This document shows, one piece after another, positions 17,172 to 24,713 of a stretch of DNA of 33,762 nt. The translations under genes were made by a program, and so were the position numbers. The stretch is taken from NCBI GenBank assembly GCA_003151535.1, contig PLXT01000047.1, forward strand, positions 1 to 33,762, in the 5' to 3' direction. The notes below the pieces were generated by a model. It was not told where the DNA came from. It searched no databases and was given only the letters and a program-made list of their open reading frames with translations. The stretch is from Methanobacterium sp. (lineage in GTDB: Archaea; Methanobacteriota; Methanobacteria; Methanobacteriales; Methanobacteriaceae). Positions within the stretch are counted from its first letter, which is position 1; every line of letters starts with the position of its first letter.

Positions 17172-17693
17172 ATGAATCTCTGGAAAGATATACCAACTGG
17201 ACCATCAGATCCAGAAGTAATATATGCTGTTGTGGAAATTCCAAAAGGATCAAGAAATAAATATGAGTACGACAAGGATATGGAAGCATTTGCACTTGAC
17301 AGAGTTTTATACTCACCATTCCACTATCCTGCCGAGTACGGTATAATACCACAAACACTCTGGGACGATGGAGATCCAATGGATGTACTCGTTATTATGG
17401 ACGAAGCTACATTTCCAGGTTGTGTCATAGAAACCAGGCCCATCGGGATCATGAGAATGATAGACGGCGGGGACAGTGACGATAAAATACTGGGAGTCCC
17501 AGTAAACGATCCTCGATTTACCGATATCAAAGACATCAAACATGTACCAAAACAATTTTTAGATGAAATTGAACACTTCTTCTCAGACTATAAAAAACTG
17601 GAAGGTAAAACAACCAAAGTTTTAGGATGGGAAAATGCAGGAAAAGCATTTGAAGCAATAAAACACTCTAAAGACTTGTACAACGAAATGTGA
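17172..17693 (+). CDS. ppa: Inorganic pyrophosphatase (soluble family I)
   Basis: The enzyme hydrolyses pyrophosphate released by aminoacylation and nucleic acid synthesis. At 173 residues it has the usual length. The signature DGDPMDVLV is at 66-74. EIPKGSRNKYEYDKD (about 22-36), SPFHYPAEYG and the acidic IDGGDSDDKILGVPVNDPRF contribute further active-site residues. The start is ATG 17172 with AGGAGGA (17158-17164) upstream. An in-frame TTG at 17154 is before that site. It is preceded by an AT-rich promoter gap and stands alone. Confidence 0.97.
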   Translation: MNLWKDIPTGPSDPEVIYAVVEIPKGSRNKYEYDKDMEAFALDRVLYSPFHYPAEYGIIPQTLWDDGDPMDVLVIMDEATFPGCVIETRPIGIMRMIDGGDSDDKILGVPVNDPRFTDIKDIKHVPKQFLDEIEHFFSDYKKLEGKTTKVLGWENAGKAFEAIKHSKDLYNEM

Positions 17694-17722
17694 TCGAATC
17701 AAAACTGTTAACTTGACAAAAG

Positions 17723-17769
17723 TTCATACAGTATGAAGTTCATATTAAAATAAAACATATTAAAATAAA
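17723..17769. promoter_or_regulatory. Palindrome and direct repeat upstream of rpoE
   Basis: TTCATACAGTATGAA (17723-17737) is a perfect 15-bp palindrome about one central A. Immediately after it, CATATTAAAATAAA occurs twice (17741-17754 and 17756-17769). The cluster lies 50-95 bases before the rpoE start and could be an operator. An alternative is that it ends the ppa transcript. Confidence 0.35.
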
Positions 17770-17816
17770 GACAAATATTTGCTTAAACATTATTAAAGCA
17801 AAGTAGAGGGATTTGA

Positions 17817-18407
17817 TTGTACTTAGTATCCAAAATAGAAGACACTGTGAGAATCCCACCAAGCCGGTTTGAAGATCCTTTAGAAAACGTAGCTGTAGAA
17901 ATTTTAAATGAGAGCTACGTTGGAACAATAGATAAAAAACTTGGATTGATGGTAACAGTAAATGAAATAGAAGAATTAGGGACCGGAAAGGTCATAATGG
18001 GTGATGGCGCAGCATATCATGACGTCTTATTCACAGCACTTTTCTTCAAACCAGAACTACATGAGATAGTGGAAGGGGAAGTCATAGAAATAACCGAATT
18101 CGGAGCATTTATCCGAATAGGACCTATGGACGGACTTGTACACGTATCCCAAGTTACAGATGACTACATTAATTACGATGGAAAGAGAGGGGCATTGATT
18201 GGTAAAGAATCTAAGAAAAGCCTTGAAGAAGGTGATAAGGTCCGTGCAAGAATTGTTGCACTTAGCCTTAAGGGTAAATCTTCAAAGGAAACCAAAATAG
18301 GTCTTACTATGAGACAACCCGGCCTCGGAAGAATGGAATGGATCGATGAGGAAAAAAATAAGAAGAAACCTGCAAAAGGAAAACCTACTGCGAAGGGGAA
18401 AAAATAG
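17817..18407 (+). CDS. rpoE: RNA polymerase subunit Rpo7 (E')
   Basis: Rpo7 forms the stalk of archaeal RNA polymerase with Rpo4 and binds the emerging RNA. The protein has 196 residues. Residues 1-80 form the tip-associated domain (YLVSKIEDTVRIPPSRF onward). Residues about 82-165 form an S1 RNA-binding domain (VVEGEVIEITEFGAFIRIGP and GLVHVSQVTDDYI). A lysine-rich tail (KNKKKPAKGKPTAKGKK) is longer than in many homologues. The start is TTG 17817 after AGAGGGATTTGA. The stop TAG abuts the spt4 ATG, so the genes are coupled. Rpo4 itself is not in this window. Confidence 0.96.
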   Translation: MYLVSKIEDTVRIPPSRFEDPLENVAVEILNESYVGTIDKKLGLMVTVNEIEELGTGKVIMGDGAAYHDVLFTALFFKPELHEIVEGEVIEITEFGAFIRIGPMDGLVHVSQVTDDYINYDGKRGALIGKESKKSLEEGDKVRARIVALSLKGKSSKETKIGLTMRQPGLGRMEWIDEEKNKKKPAKGKPTAKGKK

Positions 18408-18590
18408 ATGGTTTTAAAAGCATGCACAAGATGCCACAGACTCATGGAAGAGGATAGGTGTGCAATATGCAACATTGCTTCTTCACGAAACTGGAGCGGC
18501 TTTTTAATAGTTGTGGATCCTGATAAATCAGATATTGCAAAGGAACTTAACATATCCCTTCCTGGAGAATATGCTCTGAGGGTAAGATAG
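18408..18590 (+). CDS. spt4: Transcription elongation factor Spt4 (RpoE'')
   Basis: This 60-residue zinc protein partners with Spt5 to keep RNA polymerase processive. The zinc cysteines are Cys6, Cys9, Cys18 and Cys21 (KACTRCHRL and RCAICN). The WSGFLIVVDPDKSDIAKEL segment contacts the Spt5 NGN domain. The ATG follows the rpoE stop with no gap, and its own stop overlaps the next start by one base. The rpoE-spt4 pairing is typical of archaea. Confidence 0.96.
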   Translation: MVLKACTRCHRLMEEDRCAICNIASSRNWSGFLIVVDPDKSDIAKELNISLPGEYALRVR

Positions 18591-19099
18591 TGTTAATACT
18601 AAAAAAAGAAATGAGAGCAGAGTTTAAAAAACCAGTAGGTACTCTGTATCCATCGATATCTGACGCAAAAGATACAATAAGCTCTTTAGGTAATAAAAGT
18701 CTTATAATATCCATAGGCGATGTAACGACGCGTAATATGCTTGATGAAGGTATAATACCTGATGTGGGCATTGTGGATAATATGATTGAAAGACAACCTT
18801 CAGATTATGAAATATGTTATGATAACGTTACATTAAAAACAAAAAACCCACCCGGGACCATAACAGATCAAATGTGGAAAACCATTAAAGAAGGATTCAG
18901 TCTTGTTGAGAAAGCAGGATACAATGTACTGATTGTTGTTGATGGAGAAGAAGATCTTTCAGCTATCCCCTGTATGGTTATGGCTCCAGCTGGTTCAATA
19001 ATATTTTATGGGCAACCAGGAAAGGGTGTTATACTTTGTGAAGTTGATGAAATAAAAGAAAAGGCTGAAGACCTTATCAAAAAGCTAGAGGAGGCATAA
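18590..19099 (+). CDS. GTP-dependent dephospho-CoA kinase (DUF359 family)
   Basis: The family was identified in Thermococcus as the archaeal enzyme for the last step of coenzyme A synthesis, with GTP as donor. The protein has 169 residues. Characteristic segments are KPVGTLYPS, IISIGDVTTRNML, GIVDNMIERQ, NPPGTITDQMW and VVDGEEDLSAIPCMVMAP. The acidic GDVTT and DGEEDL groups are likely metal or nucleotide ligands. The start GTG 18590 overlaps the spt4 TAG by one base. It lies between a transcription factor and a ribosomal protein gene, a placement found in other Euryarchaeota. Confidence 0.9.
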   Translation: MLILKKEMRAEFKKPVGTLYPSISDAKDTISSLGNKSLIISIGDVTTRNMLDEGIIPDVGIVDNMIERQPSDYEICYDNVTLKTKNPPGTITDQMWKTIKEGFSLVEKAGYNVLIVVDGEEDLSAIPCMVMAPAGSIIFYGQPGKGVILCEVDEIKEKAEDLIKKLEEA

Positions 19100-19100
19100 T

Positions 19101-19406
19101 ATGGAAATCAATGTAAATGAAAAAATAGAGAACCCGCTTTTAAACAGAACTGAAATACGCTTTGACTGCACTTACCAAGGTGAAGCAACCCCTAAGGTCT
19201 TGGATGTTAAAAATAGGCTTGTTGCAACTTTAAATGTTGACAAAAACCTTCTTGTTGTTCACAATCTAAAACCATCCTATGGTGAGGGTAAAGCACATGG
19301 ATATGCAAAACTCTACGATTCAGAGGAAAGCCTCAATAAAATCGAAAGGGAACATGTCGTAGTAAAAAATAAAGAAGCAACTAAAGAAGATGCAGAAGCT
19401 GAATAA
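19101..19406 (+). CDS. rps24e: Ribosomal protein eS24
   Basis: This is a 101-residue small-subunit protein. The typical start MEINVNEKIENPLLNRTEI and the middle LVVHNLKPSYGEGKAHGYAK are present. The C-terminus is acidic (KEATKEDAEAE). The ATG lies two bases after the preceding stop, and AGAGGAGGCATAAT overlaps the end of that gene as the ribosome-binding site. The gene is co-transcribed with rps27ae 12 bases downstream. Confidence 0.96.
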   Translation: MEINVNEKIENPLLNRTEIRFDCTYQGEATPKVLDVKNRLVATLNVDKNLLVVHNLKPSYGEGKAHGYAKLYDSEESLNKIEREHVVVKNKEATKEDAEAE

Positions 19407-19418
19407 GGAGGGTTTATA

Positions 19419-19583
19419 ATGAAAAAGTTCGAACTCTACGAAGTTAAAGATAATAAAATAATCAGAAAAAATCCAGAATGCGTTAGATGCTCACACGGTG
19501 TTTTCATGGCAGATCATGGCGACCGTTACGCATGTGGAAAATGTGGATACACCCAGTTCAAGGGTAAAGAATCCAAGAAATAA
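19419..19583 (+). CDS. rps27ae: Ribosomal protein eS27A (S27ae)
   Basis: This is a 54-residue zinc-ribbon protein of the small subunit, without the ubiquitin fusion of eukaryotes. Zinc cysteines are Cys21, Cys24, Cys39 and Cys42 (ECVRCSHG and YACGKCGY). GAGDRY-like GDRYACG and the basic end GKESKK fit the family. A strong AAGGAGGGTT precedes the ATG. A hairpin follows the stop, so this is probably the last gene of the rpoE operon. Confidence 0.96.
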   Translation: MKKFELYEVKDNKIIRKNPECVRCSHGVFMADHGDRYACGKCGYTQFKGKESKK

Positions 19584-19602
19584 TCCAATTATTTTTATTG
19601 GA
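19584..19602 (+). terminator. Putative terminator of the rpoE-rps27ae operon
   Basis: TCCAAT (19584-19589) and ATTGGA (19597-19602) form a 6-bp stem around a T-rich loop immediately after the stop. Confidence 0.45.
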
Positions 19603-19649
19603 ATTATTTCAAATATTAATTTCATAACTAAAAGATAGGTGATTTTTTT

Positions 19650-21056
19650 TTGAATCTAAGGTCTGGAAGGCTTAAAGGTAAGATGACTGCTGATGCAGCA
19701 TCGTTCACATCCTCCTTTGAATTTGATAAGAGGATCTTCAACGCAGATATCCTGTGTAACATTGCACACACAACCATGCTCAAAGAGCAAAGTATAATAG
19801 CAGCTGTAGACGCGGATAAAATTATTAAATCTCTTAAAGAGCTGGAATCTGAAGGAATAAATGCTTTAATTTTCGATTCATCCGCTGAAGATATACATAT
19901 GGCACTTGAGAACTATGTAACTTCTAAAATAGGTGAAGTTGCAGGTTTCATGCACACAGGGAAATCTAGAAACGACCAAGTTGCAACAGATCTCAGGCTT
20001 ATTCTCAAAGAAGAAATTGAAGAGATAGAGGGTGATATTCTAAATTTTATTGAGATCATTCTCGAAATGGCATCTAATCATACAGAAACTGTGATGGTAG
20101 GTTATACCCATCTTCAACACGCACAGCCAACAACATTTGCACATCACCTCATGGCATATGCAAATGAAATAAGACGTGACTTTGAAAGAATTGTAGATGC
20201 GAAGAAACGTGTGGATATCTGCCCTCTTGGTGCAGCTGCCATGACTGGGACTGGATTTCCAATCAACCGTGATAGAACAGCTGCGCTTTTGGGTTTCAGC
20301 AGAGTAATGGAAAATTCCATGGATGCTGTGAGCTCAAGGGATTTTATGGCTGAAACAGTTTTTGCCCTTGCTATGCTCGCATCGAACCTCAGTAAGATAA
20401 GCGAGGAAATGATAATTTGGAGTTCTTATGAATTCCGTTTGATTGAAATATCCGATGAATACTCTTCAACTTCGTCTATAATGCCTCAGAAAAAGAATCC
20501 TGATGTTGCTGAAATTTCTCGTTCTAAAACCGCTGTCTTATATGGGGAACTCATGACCATAATGACCATACTAAAGGCACTTCCTCACAGCTACAACAGA
20601 GACCTTCAGGAAGTTACACCTCACCTTTGGAATGCTGTTGATACAACACGTTCAATGCTGAATATAACATGTAACATGCTTTCGTCTATGAGCTTCAATG
20701 TTGATAGGGGAATGGAACTTGCAATGGCCAATTTCTCAACTGCAACAGAACTTGCAGATCTAATGGTAAGTGACAAAAATCTCCCATTCAGAATTGCTCA
20801 TCAAATTGTAGGTAGAACCGTTACCGAAGCTATTAATCAGGGAATAAGTCCAGAAAATATTGACACAAAATTTTTAGACAAAATAGCTGTTGAAATCAAT
20901 GGATCACCCCTGGGTATAAGGGCAGAATTGGTTGAAAAAGCTTTGAATCCGTATGAAATAATTAAAGCACGGGATGTTAAAGGCGGACCTTCCCCTAAAG
21001 CTGTTAAAGAATCAATTTTGAGTTTAGAAGATTTTGTTAAAGGTGCACGTAAGTAA
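19650..21056 (+). CDS. argH: Argininosuccinate lyase
   Basis: ArgH splits argininosuccinate to arginine and fumarate, the last step of arginine synthesis. The 468-residue length is normal. The N-terminal MHTGKSRNDQVATDLRL (about 103-119) and HLQHAQPTT segments contribute active-site residues. The fumarase-superfamily signature SSIMPQKKNPD lies at about 275-285. The C-terminal KGGPSPKAV is also typical. The start is TTG 19650 with AGGTGAT at 19637-19643. The eight Ts between that site and the start are unusual but leave normal spacing. A perfect 9-bp hairpin overlaps the stop codon. Confidence 0.96.
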   Translation: MNLRSGRLKGKMTADAASFTSSFEFDKRIFNADILCNIAHTTMLKEQSIIAAVDADKIIKSLKELESEGINALIFDSSAEDIHMALENYVTSKIGEVAGFMHTGKSRNDQVATDLRLILKEEIEEIEGDILNFIEIILEMASNHTETVMVGYTHLQHAQPTTFAHHLMAYANEIRRDFERIVDAKKRVDICPLGAAAMTGTGFPINRDRTAALLGFSRVMENSMDAVSSRDFMAETVFALAMLASNLSKISEEMIIWSSYEFRLIEISDEYSSTSSIMPQKKNPDVAEISRSKTAVLYGELMTIMTILKALPHSYNRDLQEVTPHLWNAVDTTRSMLNITCNMLSSMSFNVDRGMELAMANFSTATELADLMVSDKNLPFRIAHQIVGRTVTEAINQGISPENIDTKFLDKIAVEINGSPLGIRAELVEKALNPYEIIKARDVKGGPSPKAVKESILSLEDFVKGARK

Positions 21057-21097
21057 ATTCGATTTACTTAGCACTTAAATTATTTTAGTCCTTTTTT
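21050..21097 (+). terminator. argH terminator
   Basis: TAAGTAAAT (21050-21058) and ATTTACTTA (21062-21070) pair perfectly with a 3-base loop. The stem overlaps the argH TAA. A T7 run follows at about 21091-21097. Confidence 0.6.
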
Positions 21098-21230
21098 TAA
21101 TTCTATTTTATATTAAGATAATAATTTAAAGTAACAAAATTGATTTTGGTGATTTAAGTATAAAACTTTTTAATCCATTATTATTACAAAATAATCAGTG
21201 TTCTACTGTCTTAACGATTTTTTCATTAAA

Positions 21231-21239
21231 ATTATATAG
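21231..21239 (+). promoter_or_regulatory. TATA box of the small membrane protein
   Basis: ATTATATAG lies 27 bases before the ATG at 21262, the spacing expected when transcription starts at the initiation codon. Confidence 0.5.
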
Positions 21240-21261
21240 TTGCCTCGACATAATATAATAC

Positions 21262-21414
21262 ATGAACTCAAACACTAGACGCGAAGTAATGGGTATAATT
21301 GCCATAATAGTAGGTATTGTATTTATTGTAGAACCTGTAGTTTTACCGTGGCTGCTTGGAATTATACTTATTATATACGGAATCATGGAATTGGTTAACA
21401 GAGGAATGGAATAA
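21262..21414 (+). CDS. Small membrane protein of 50 residues (DUF3096-like)
   Basis: The protein has a short charged head (MNSNTRREVM) and two closely spaced hydrophobic helices (about 10-23 and 27-41) joined by VEPVVLPW, with a charged end (ELVNRGME). The pattern GIIAIIVGIVFIV, then a Pro/Trp turn, then LLGIILIIYGIMEL resembles small DUF3096 membrane proteins, whose role is unknown. No ribosome-binding site is visible, and the TATA box position suggests a leaderless mRNA. It converges with the PP-loop gene on the other strand, 14 bases away. The hydrophobic pattern and promoter support a real gene. Confidence 0.7.
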   Translation: MNSNTRREVMGIIAIIVGIVFIVEPVVLPWLLGIILIIYGIMELVNRGME

Positions 21415-21428
21415 CCCTTTTTAAAGGA

Positions 21429-22535
21429 TTATAAAGTTCTGGTAATCAAATTCAAAGCTTGACCGGGCTCTAAAACACCAGCCCTGGTTTCCCTTAGGAT
21501 TCTTTGCATGGAATATCTACGCATATGAGGATGCTTCTTGTGAACCTCATCTATTAATGGACATCCATATCCTCCCTTACTTGTAATATCAAAGTAAGAT
21601 GATAAGGATTTAGTTTCTCCCTTGGTAGTTGAAAGCATAGCAGGCAAGTTAATCCTCCAAAATCCATCTACAGATACTATGGATTGTGATCCTGTTGCTA
21701 GAAAATCTCCAAAGATGAGAAAGGGAATTTTTGATTTTTTTGCATAATTTAAAAGTGCTGTTTCTATAGTTGATGAACATCTTCCACAGGGATGAATTCT
21801 TCCATCTAGAGCTTCTTTTACAGTAGTACTCATATCAACTTCAATATATTCATGGAAAACTTTCATCCCGCTTGTAAGTGTTTCAACTGAATTTTTAAAA
21901 TAAGATGGGAGTATTATGTTTCCAGGATCAACTGTAACAGCTATTGGATTAAAGCCCATTAGTTTTGCAACTATGAGTGAAAAACTGCTATCAACACCAC
22001 CAGAAAGTGCAACGATAGCTTTATGATCGTTAGATAAATTTTCATCAATTAAATCAGTTTTTAATCGCTTATTGGATTTTAAGAATTCTAGCTCGGATTC
22101 GAAATTGGTGTTAAAATCAAATTCTCCAAGATTTTTAATACGCTCTATTAATAGATGCTTCAGGTTTTTTAATGGTAAACTTGTTGATGTTTCCATATAA
22201 GGAATAATGTTTTCTAGTTTTTTCACTGCTAGTTCCATTCTGTAAATCCGAATAATCATATCTGAATATGCATCAACATGGATATTGTTAACATTAAGCT
22301 CCTCTCTTAATCTCCCAACCACCCAACCACCTTTTCCAATTAAAGATGATTTCTCAGGTCTATCAGGAGCTATTATAATGAGGTTACGGGTATTTTCATT
22401 GTAAATTATTTTTTCAATAGAAAATCCAAGCTTATCAGTAAGATCTACATCTGAGTATTCCATTGATCCTTCTGCAATCATAGGTTGTAAAACTGTTTTA
22501 AGTGTTTCAACCATATATTCAACTTCTAGTTTCAT
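21429..22535 (-). CDS. PP-loop ATPase with KH-like N-terminal part
   Basis: This 368-residue protein is of uncertain substrate. The PP-loop motif SGGVDSS is at 178-184 (HKAIVALSGGVDSSFSL), showing an adenylating ATP pyrophosphatase as in tRNA-thiolation and related enzymes. Residues about 40-110 contain LIGKGGWVVGRLREEL, which resembles the GxxG loop of a KH RNA-binding domain. A HPCGRCSS motif (Cys250 and Cys253) and a later YGCPLIDE cysteine could form a metal or sulfur-handling site. Together these suggest tRNA thiolation or a related RNA modification, but this is inference. The start ATG is preceded on the minus strand by TTGGAGCTCAT. ATG at residue 8 is an alternative. Confidence 0.75.
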   Translation of the reverse strand: MKLEVEYMVETLKTVLQPMIAEGSMEYSDVDLTDKLGFSIEKIIYNENTRNLIIIAPDRPEKSSLIGKGGWVVGRLREELNVNNIHVDAYSDMIIRIYRMELAVKKLENIIPYMETSTSLPLKNLKHLLIERIKNLGEFDFNTNFESELEFLKSNKRLKTDLIDENLSNDHKAIVALSGGVDSSFSLIVAKLMGFNPIAVTVDPGNIILPSYFKNSVETLTSGMKVFHEYIEVDMSTTVKEALDGRIHPCGRCSSTIETALLNYAKKSKIPFLIFGDFLATGSQSIVSVDGFWRINLPAMLSTTKGETKSLSSYFDITSKGGYGCPLIDEVHKKHPHMRRYSMQRILRETRAGVLEPGQALNLITRTL

Positions 22536-22698
22536 ATGAGCTCCAAGAAAGGGTTATTTTTACGATTTGAATATTGTTTAATAAAATAAATTATAACATA
22601 AAATGATTTATTTAAATTCATTTAATCTTTTGTTGATTAATATGTAATAGAAATTTGCATCTATGTTAGACTACGTATATTACCAAAAATAAAAGAAT

Positions 22699-22713
22699 TA
22701 TCTAAATTAGATA
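22699..22713 (-). terminator. Hairpin after the PEBP gene
   Basis: TATCTAA and TTAGATA pair perfectly around one base, about 20 bases past the PEBP stop. On the minus strand the hairpin is followed by ATTCTTTTATTTTTGG, so it is a reasonable terminator. Confidence 0.5.
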
Positions 22714-22732
22714 TGCCTCTTTAAATTTAAAT

Positions 22733-23188
22733 TTATCTAGTATAACGACCCATTAAATGACCCTCATCTATTATATGGCCATGCATAGCATTTAAAAGCT
22801 CTGATTTGGAAATCTTTGCTGGTAGCTGAATTTCTTTATCAAGTGCATACACATTGAAGTAGTATCTATGGGTTCCTCCAGGCGGACACGGACCCCTATA
22901 ACCTATGGTCCCAAAGTCGTTAAATCCCTGTTTTGAGCCATTATCAATTTCTTCACGTTCCATAATCCACTCAGATAAACTTGTTGTATTAGATGGTAAG
23001 TTGAAAATAACCCAATGTGTCCAAGTACCTGATGGGGCGTCAGGATCTTCACATATAATTGCATATTTCACTGTACCATCAACATCTTCCCATTCTAAAG
23101 GAGGTGATATGTTAACTCCTCTACAGGCATATCTGTCAGGTATATGTTCACCATCTTTAAATACCTTGCTTGTTATTTTGATAACCAT
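22733..23188 (-). CDS. YbhB/YbcL-type PEBP family protein
   Basis: The 151-residue protein belongs to the phosphatidylethanolamine-binding protein (Raf kinase inhibitor-like) family, prokaryotic branch. The anion-binding pocket motifs are DPDAPSGTWTHWVIFN (48-63) and GYRGPCPPGGTHRYYFNVYAL. The N-terminal GEHIPDRYACRGVNISPPL also fits. The function in prokaryotes is not established. No signal peptide is present. An AGGAGTGATAAT ribosome-binding site precedes the ATG on the minus strand. Confidence 0.92.
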   Translation of the reverse strand: MVIKITSKVFKDGEHIPDRYACRGVNISPPLEWEDVDGTVKYAIICEDPDAPSGTWTHWVIFNLPSNTTSLSEWIMEREEIDNGSKQGFNDFGTIGYRGPCPPGGTHRYYFNVYALDKEIQLPAKISKSELLNAMHGHIIDEGHLMGRYTR

Positions 23189-23406
23189 ATTATCACTCCT
23201 AATATTTCTAATTCCATAAATTATGCATTAATTCTGTTTTACTCGTGTAAATTTTAATGAATTATAGCTCCCAGAAATTAAAAAAGTTTTATTTATAGAT
23301 TATATATTTCATGTCTATTTTGTCTTATTATAAAATTATTTATTGATGGTATCGTGTACTCCTATTACATTAAAACATATAATTCTTTGTTCATCAATGG
23401 ATAAGA

Positions 23407-23414
23407 TTTATATT
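23407..23414 (+). promoter_or_regulatory. TATA box of the small ORF and second histone
   Basis: TTTATATT is the best TATA-like element upstream. It predicts a start near 23434, upstream of both the small ORF and the histone. A CTTAT-C-ATAAG palindrome (23418-23428) lies between. Confidence 0.4.
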
Positions 23415-23452
23415 GATCTTATCATAAGCTAAATTAAAGTTTTAATTATGTT

Positions 23453-23602
23453 ATGGGAAATCAAAAACTCATTGATGACAGATATCTTGTAAATGTTTTT
23501 GATGAAGACACAATAGCTGTAAGGGTTACCAATATAGATATAAACAACAAACTTAAATACTATGGAGTCCTAATAAATCATCGAGGTGGTATAAATGACT
23601 GA
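23453..23602 (+). CDS. Small ORF of 49 residues overlapping the histone start
   Basis: I do not recognise this family. The frame starts at ATG 23453 (GNQKLIDDRYLVNVFDEDTI...) and ends with TGA at 23600-23602, eight bases inside the histone gene. The composition is soluble and protein-like, with a pattern suggesting beta strands (YLVNVF, TIAVRVTNIDI, YYGVLINH). No clear ribosome-binding site precedes it. The histone ribosome-binding site GAGGTGGT lies inside its last codons. It shares the only good promoter with the histone, so if translated it would be coupled to it. It may instead be a chance frame in a leader. Confidence 0.5.
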   Translation: MGNQKLIDDRYLVNVFDEDTIAVRVTNIDINNKLKYYGVLINHRGGIND

Positions 23603-23801
23603 ATTACCAGTTGCTCCAGTAGGAAGAATCATTAAAAATGCTGGTGCCCAGAGAATAAGCGACGATGCAAGGGACAAATTAGCCAAAGTGCTTGAAGAGA
23701 AAGGTGAAATGATAGCTATAGAAGCTGTTAAACTTGCAAAGCACGCTGGAAGGAAAACCGTTAAAGCATCAGATATAGAATTGGCTCTTAAAGCAGTCTA
23801 A
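23595..23801 (+). CDS. Archaeal histone (HMf type), second copy
   Basis: This is a 68-residue histone-fold protein. It matches the copy at 11075 over most of its length: TELPVAPVGRIIKNAGAQRIS at the start, then HAGRKTVKASDIELALKAV at the end. It differs in helix 1 and 2 positions (DKLAKVLEEKGEMIAIEAV against EALAKALEEKGETIASEAV) and in the C-terminus. Such differences can alter dimer stacking, but the effect here is unknown. The ATG follows GAGGTGGTATAA. The start lies within the last codons of the small ORF upstream. A T10 run follows the stop. Confidence 0.96.
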   Translation: MTELPVAPVGRIIKNAGAQRISDDARDKLAKVLEEKGEMIAIEAVKLAKHAGRKTVKASDIELALKAV

Positions 23802-23810
23802 TTCTATTTC

Positions 23811-23820
23811 TTTTTTTTTT
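23811..23820 (+). terminator. T-tract terminator after histone 2
   Basis: Ten consecutive Ts begin ten bases after the stop codon. This is a typical archaeal termination signal. Confidence 0.6.
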
Positions 23821-24088
23821 ATTTAAGCTATTTTAAAGAGTATACCAATTAATTATCATAAAAAAGAATAAATTTTAGATTATAATACAAAAACCTATTG
23901 TACTCTTGAGAATTTTTTTATCTGAGACAATTTTTACAATAAATTGCCTTAAAATAATACAACATAGAAAACTCCTAATTATATACAGAAGCAAAATATA
24001 TGGTATTAAGGGTTTATCTGTAAACTTTTCTTAAAAATCCCTTCAGATAATTAAGGACTTTATGGCACTTTTTTAAGGATAAAAGCAA

Positions 24089-24352
24089 TTATTTCTTTAT
24101 TAATTTTAAAGCTTGAAGCTTTGAAATTGTGGCATCCAAATCATTAATCTTAGCATCTCTAAGACTTGTTTCAAAATCATCATCGGATTCGAATTTTTCG
24201 AGTTTATTTTTATAATAATTAGCTTTATTTAGATGATTAATACAGGAAAAATCTTCCCAAACTTCAATATTCATACAATCAGCAACTAAAGCTGTGGTAT
24301 GTAATAGAATCCTTTGATGTTCTTGCCGTTCAGGACTTTCATAATTAACCAA
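24089..24352 (-). CDS. Small hypothetical protein, 87 residues
   Basis: I do not recognise this family. The protein is soluble, mixed charged and probably mainly helical (KANYYKNKLEKFESDDDFETSLRDAKINDLDATISKLQALK). It contains two cysteines (ADCMNIEV and FSCINH). The start is TTG 24352, supported by AAGGAGATGAT upstream on the minus strand. There is no in-frame ATG near the N-terminus. It lies between the second histone and the MITE-like element and is transcribed towards the histone. Confidence 0.6.
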   Translation of the reverse strand: MVNYESPERQEHQRILLHTTALVADCMNIEVWEDFSCINHLNKANYYKNKLEKFESDDDFETSLRDAKINDLDATISKLQALKLIKK

Positions 24353-24428
24353 AATAAATCATCTCCTTATTTTTATAATTATAAATAACATTACTACAAT
24401 ACTTACAATTTTGTTTTTTTATTCTACT

Positions 24429-24537
24429 AGAGGCTGTCTCATAATTATTTTCTGCATCGCTACATTCTGTTTATTTTAAATTTAAAGGTCTATTTATTCT
24501 TATTTTTTTCCATATTTTGATTTATGAGACAGCCTCT
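24429..24537. mobile_element. MITE-like element, 109 bp, with 16-bp inverted termini
   Basis: The left end AGAGGCTGTCTCATAA (24429-24444) is the exact reverse complement of the right end (24522-24537). Both ends are flanked by the triplet ACT (24426-24428 and 24538-24540), a likely 3-bp target duplication. The 77-base interior is AT-rich with no coding frame. The size, termini and duplication fit a non-autonomous miniature element mobilised by an IS with the same ends. GAGGCTGTCTCA-type termini are seen in several IS families, so the partner is not assigned. It sits 271 bases before the ABCE1 start. Confidence 0.85.
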
Positions 24538-24700
24538 ACTAACATCAAAAAAGTTTAAAATCAAAACTAATAAGGTGATATTTTAAATTACGATTTATTT
24601 CTTTAAATTATACTTATGATATTTGATGTAATAAAAAAAATTTAAATACATTTAATTAATTCTAATCACACATAATGGTTATATTTCTTAAACTTAATTA

Positions 24701-24712
24701 TTATATAATATA
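24701..24712 (+). promoter_or_regulatory. TATA box of the ABCE1 gene
   Basis: The AT-rich TTATATAATATA lies about 100 bases before the ABCE1 start. It is the best TATA candidate between the MITE and the gene. Confidence 0.4.
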
Positions 24713-24713
24713 A

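Noticed and set aside
22905..23219. 104-codon plus-strand frame over the PEBP gene
   Set aside because: It is antisense to a gene with clear PEBP motifs.
24089..24352. Antitoxin-like protein next to the MITE
   Set aside because: The small size alone suggests it, but no toxin partner or family motif is visible.
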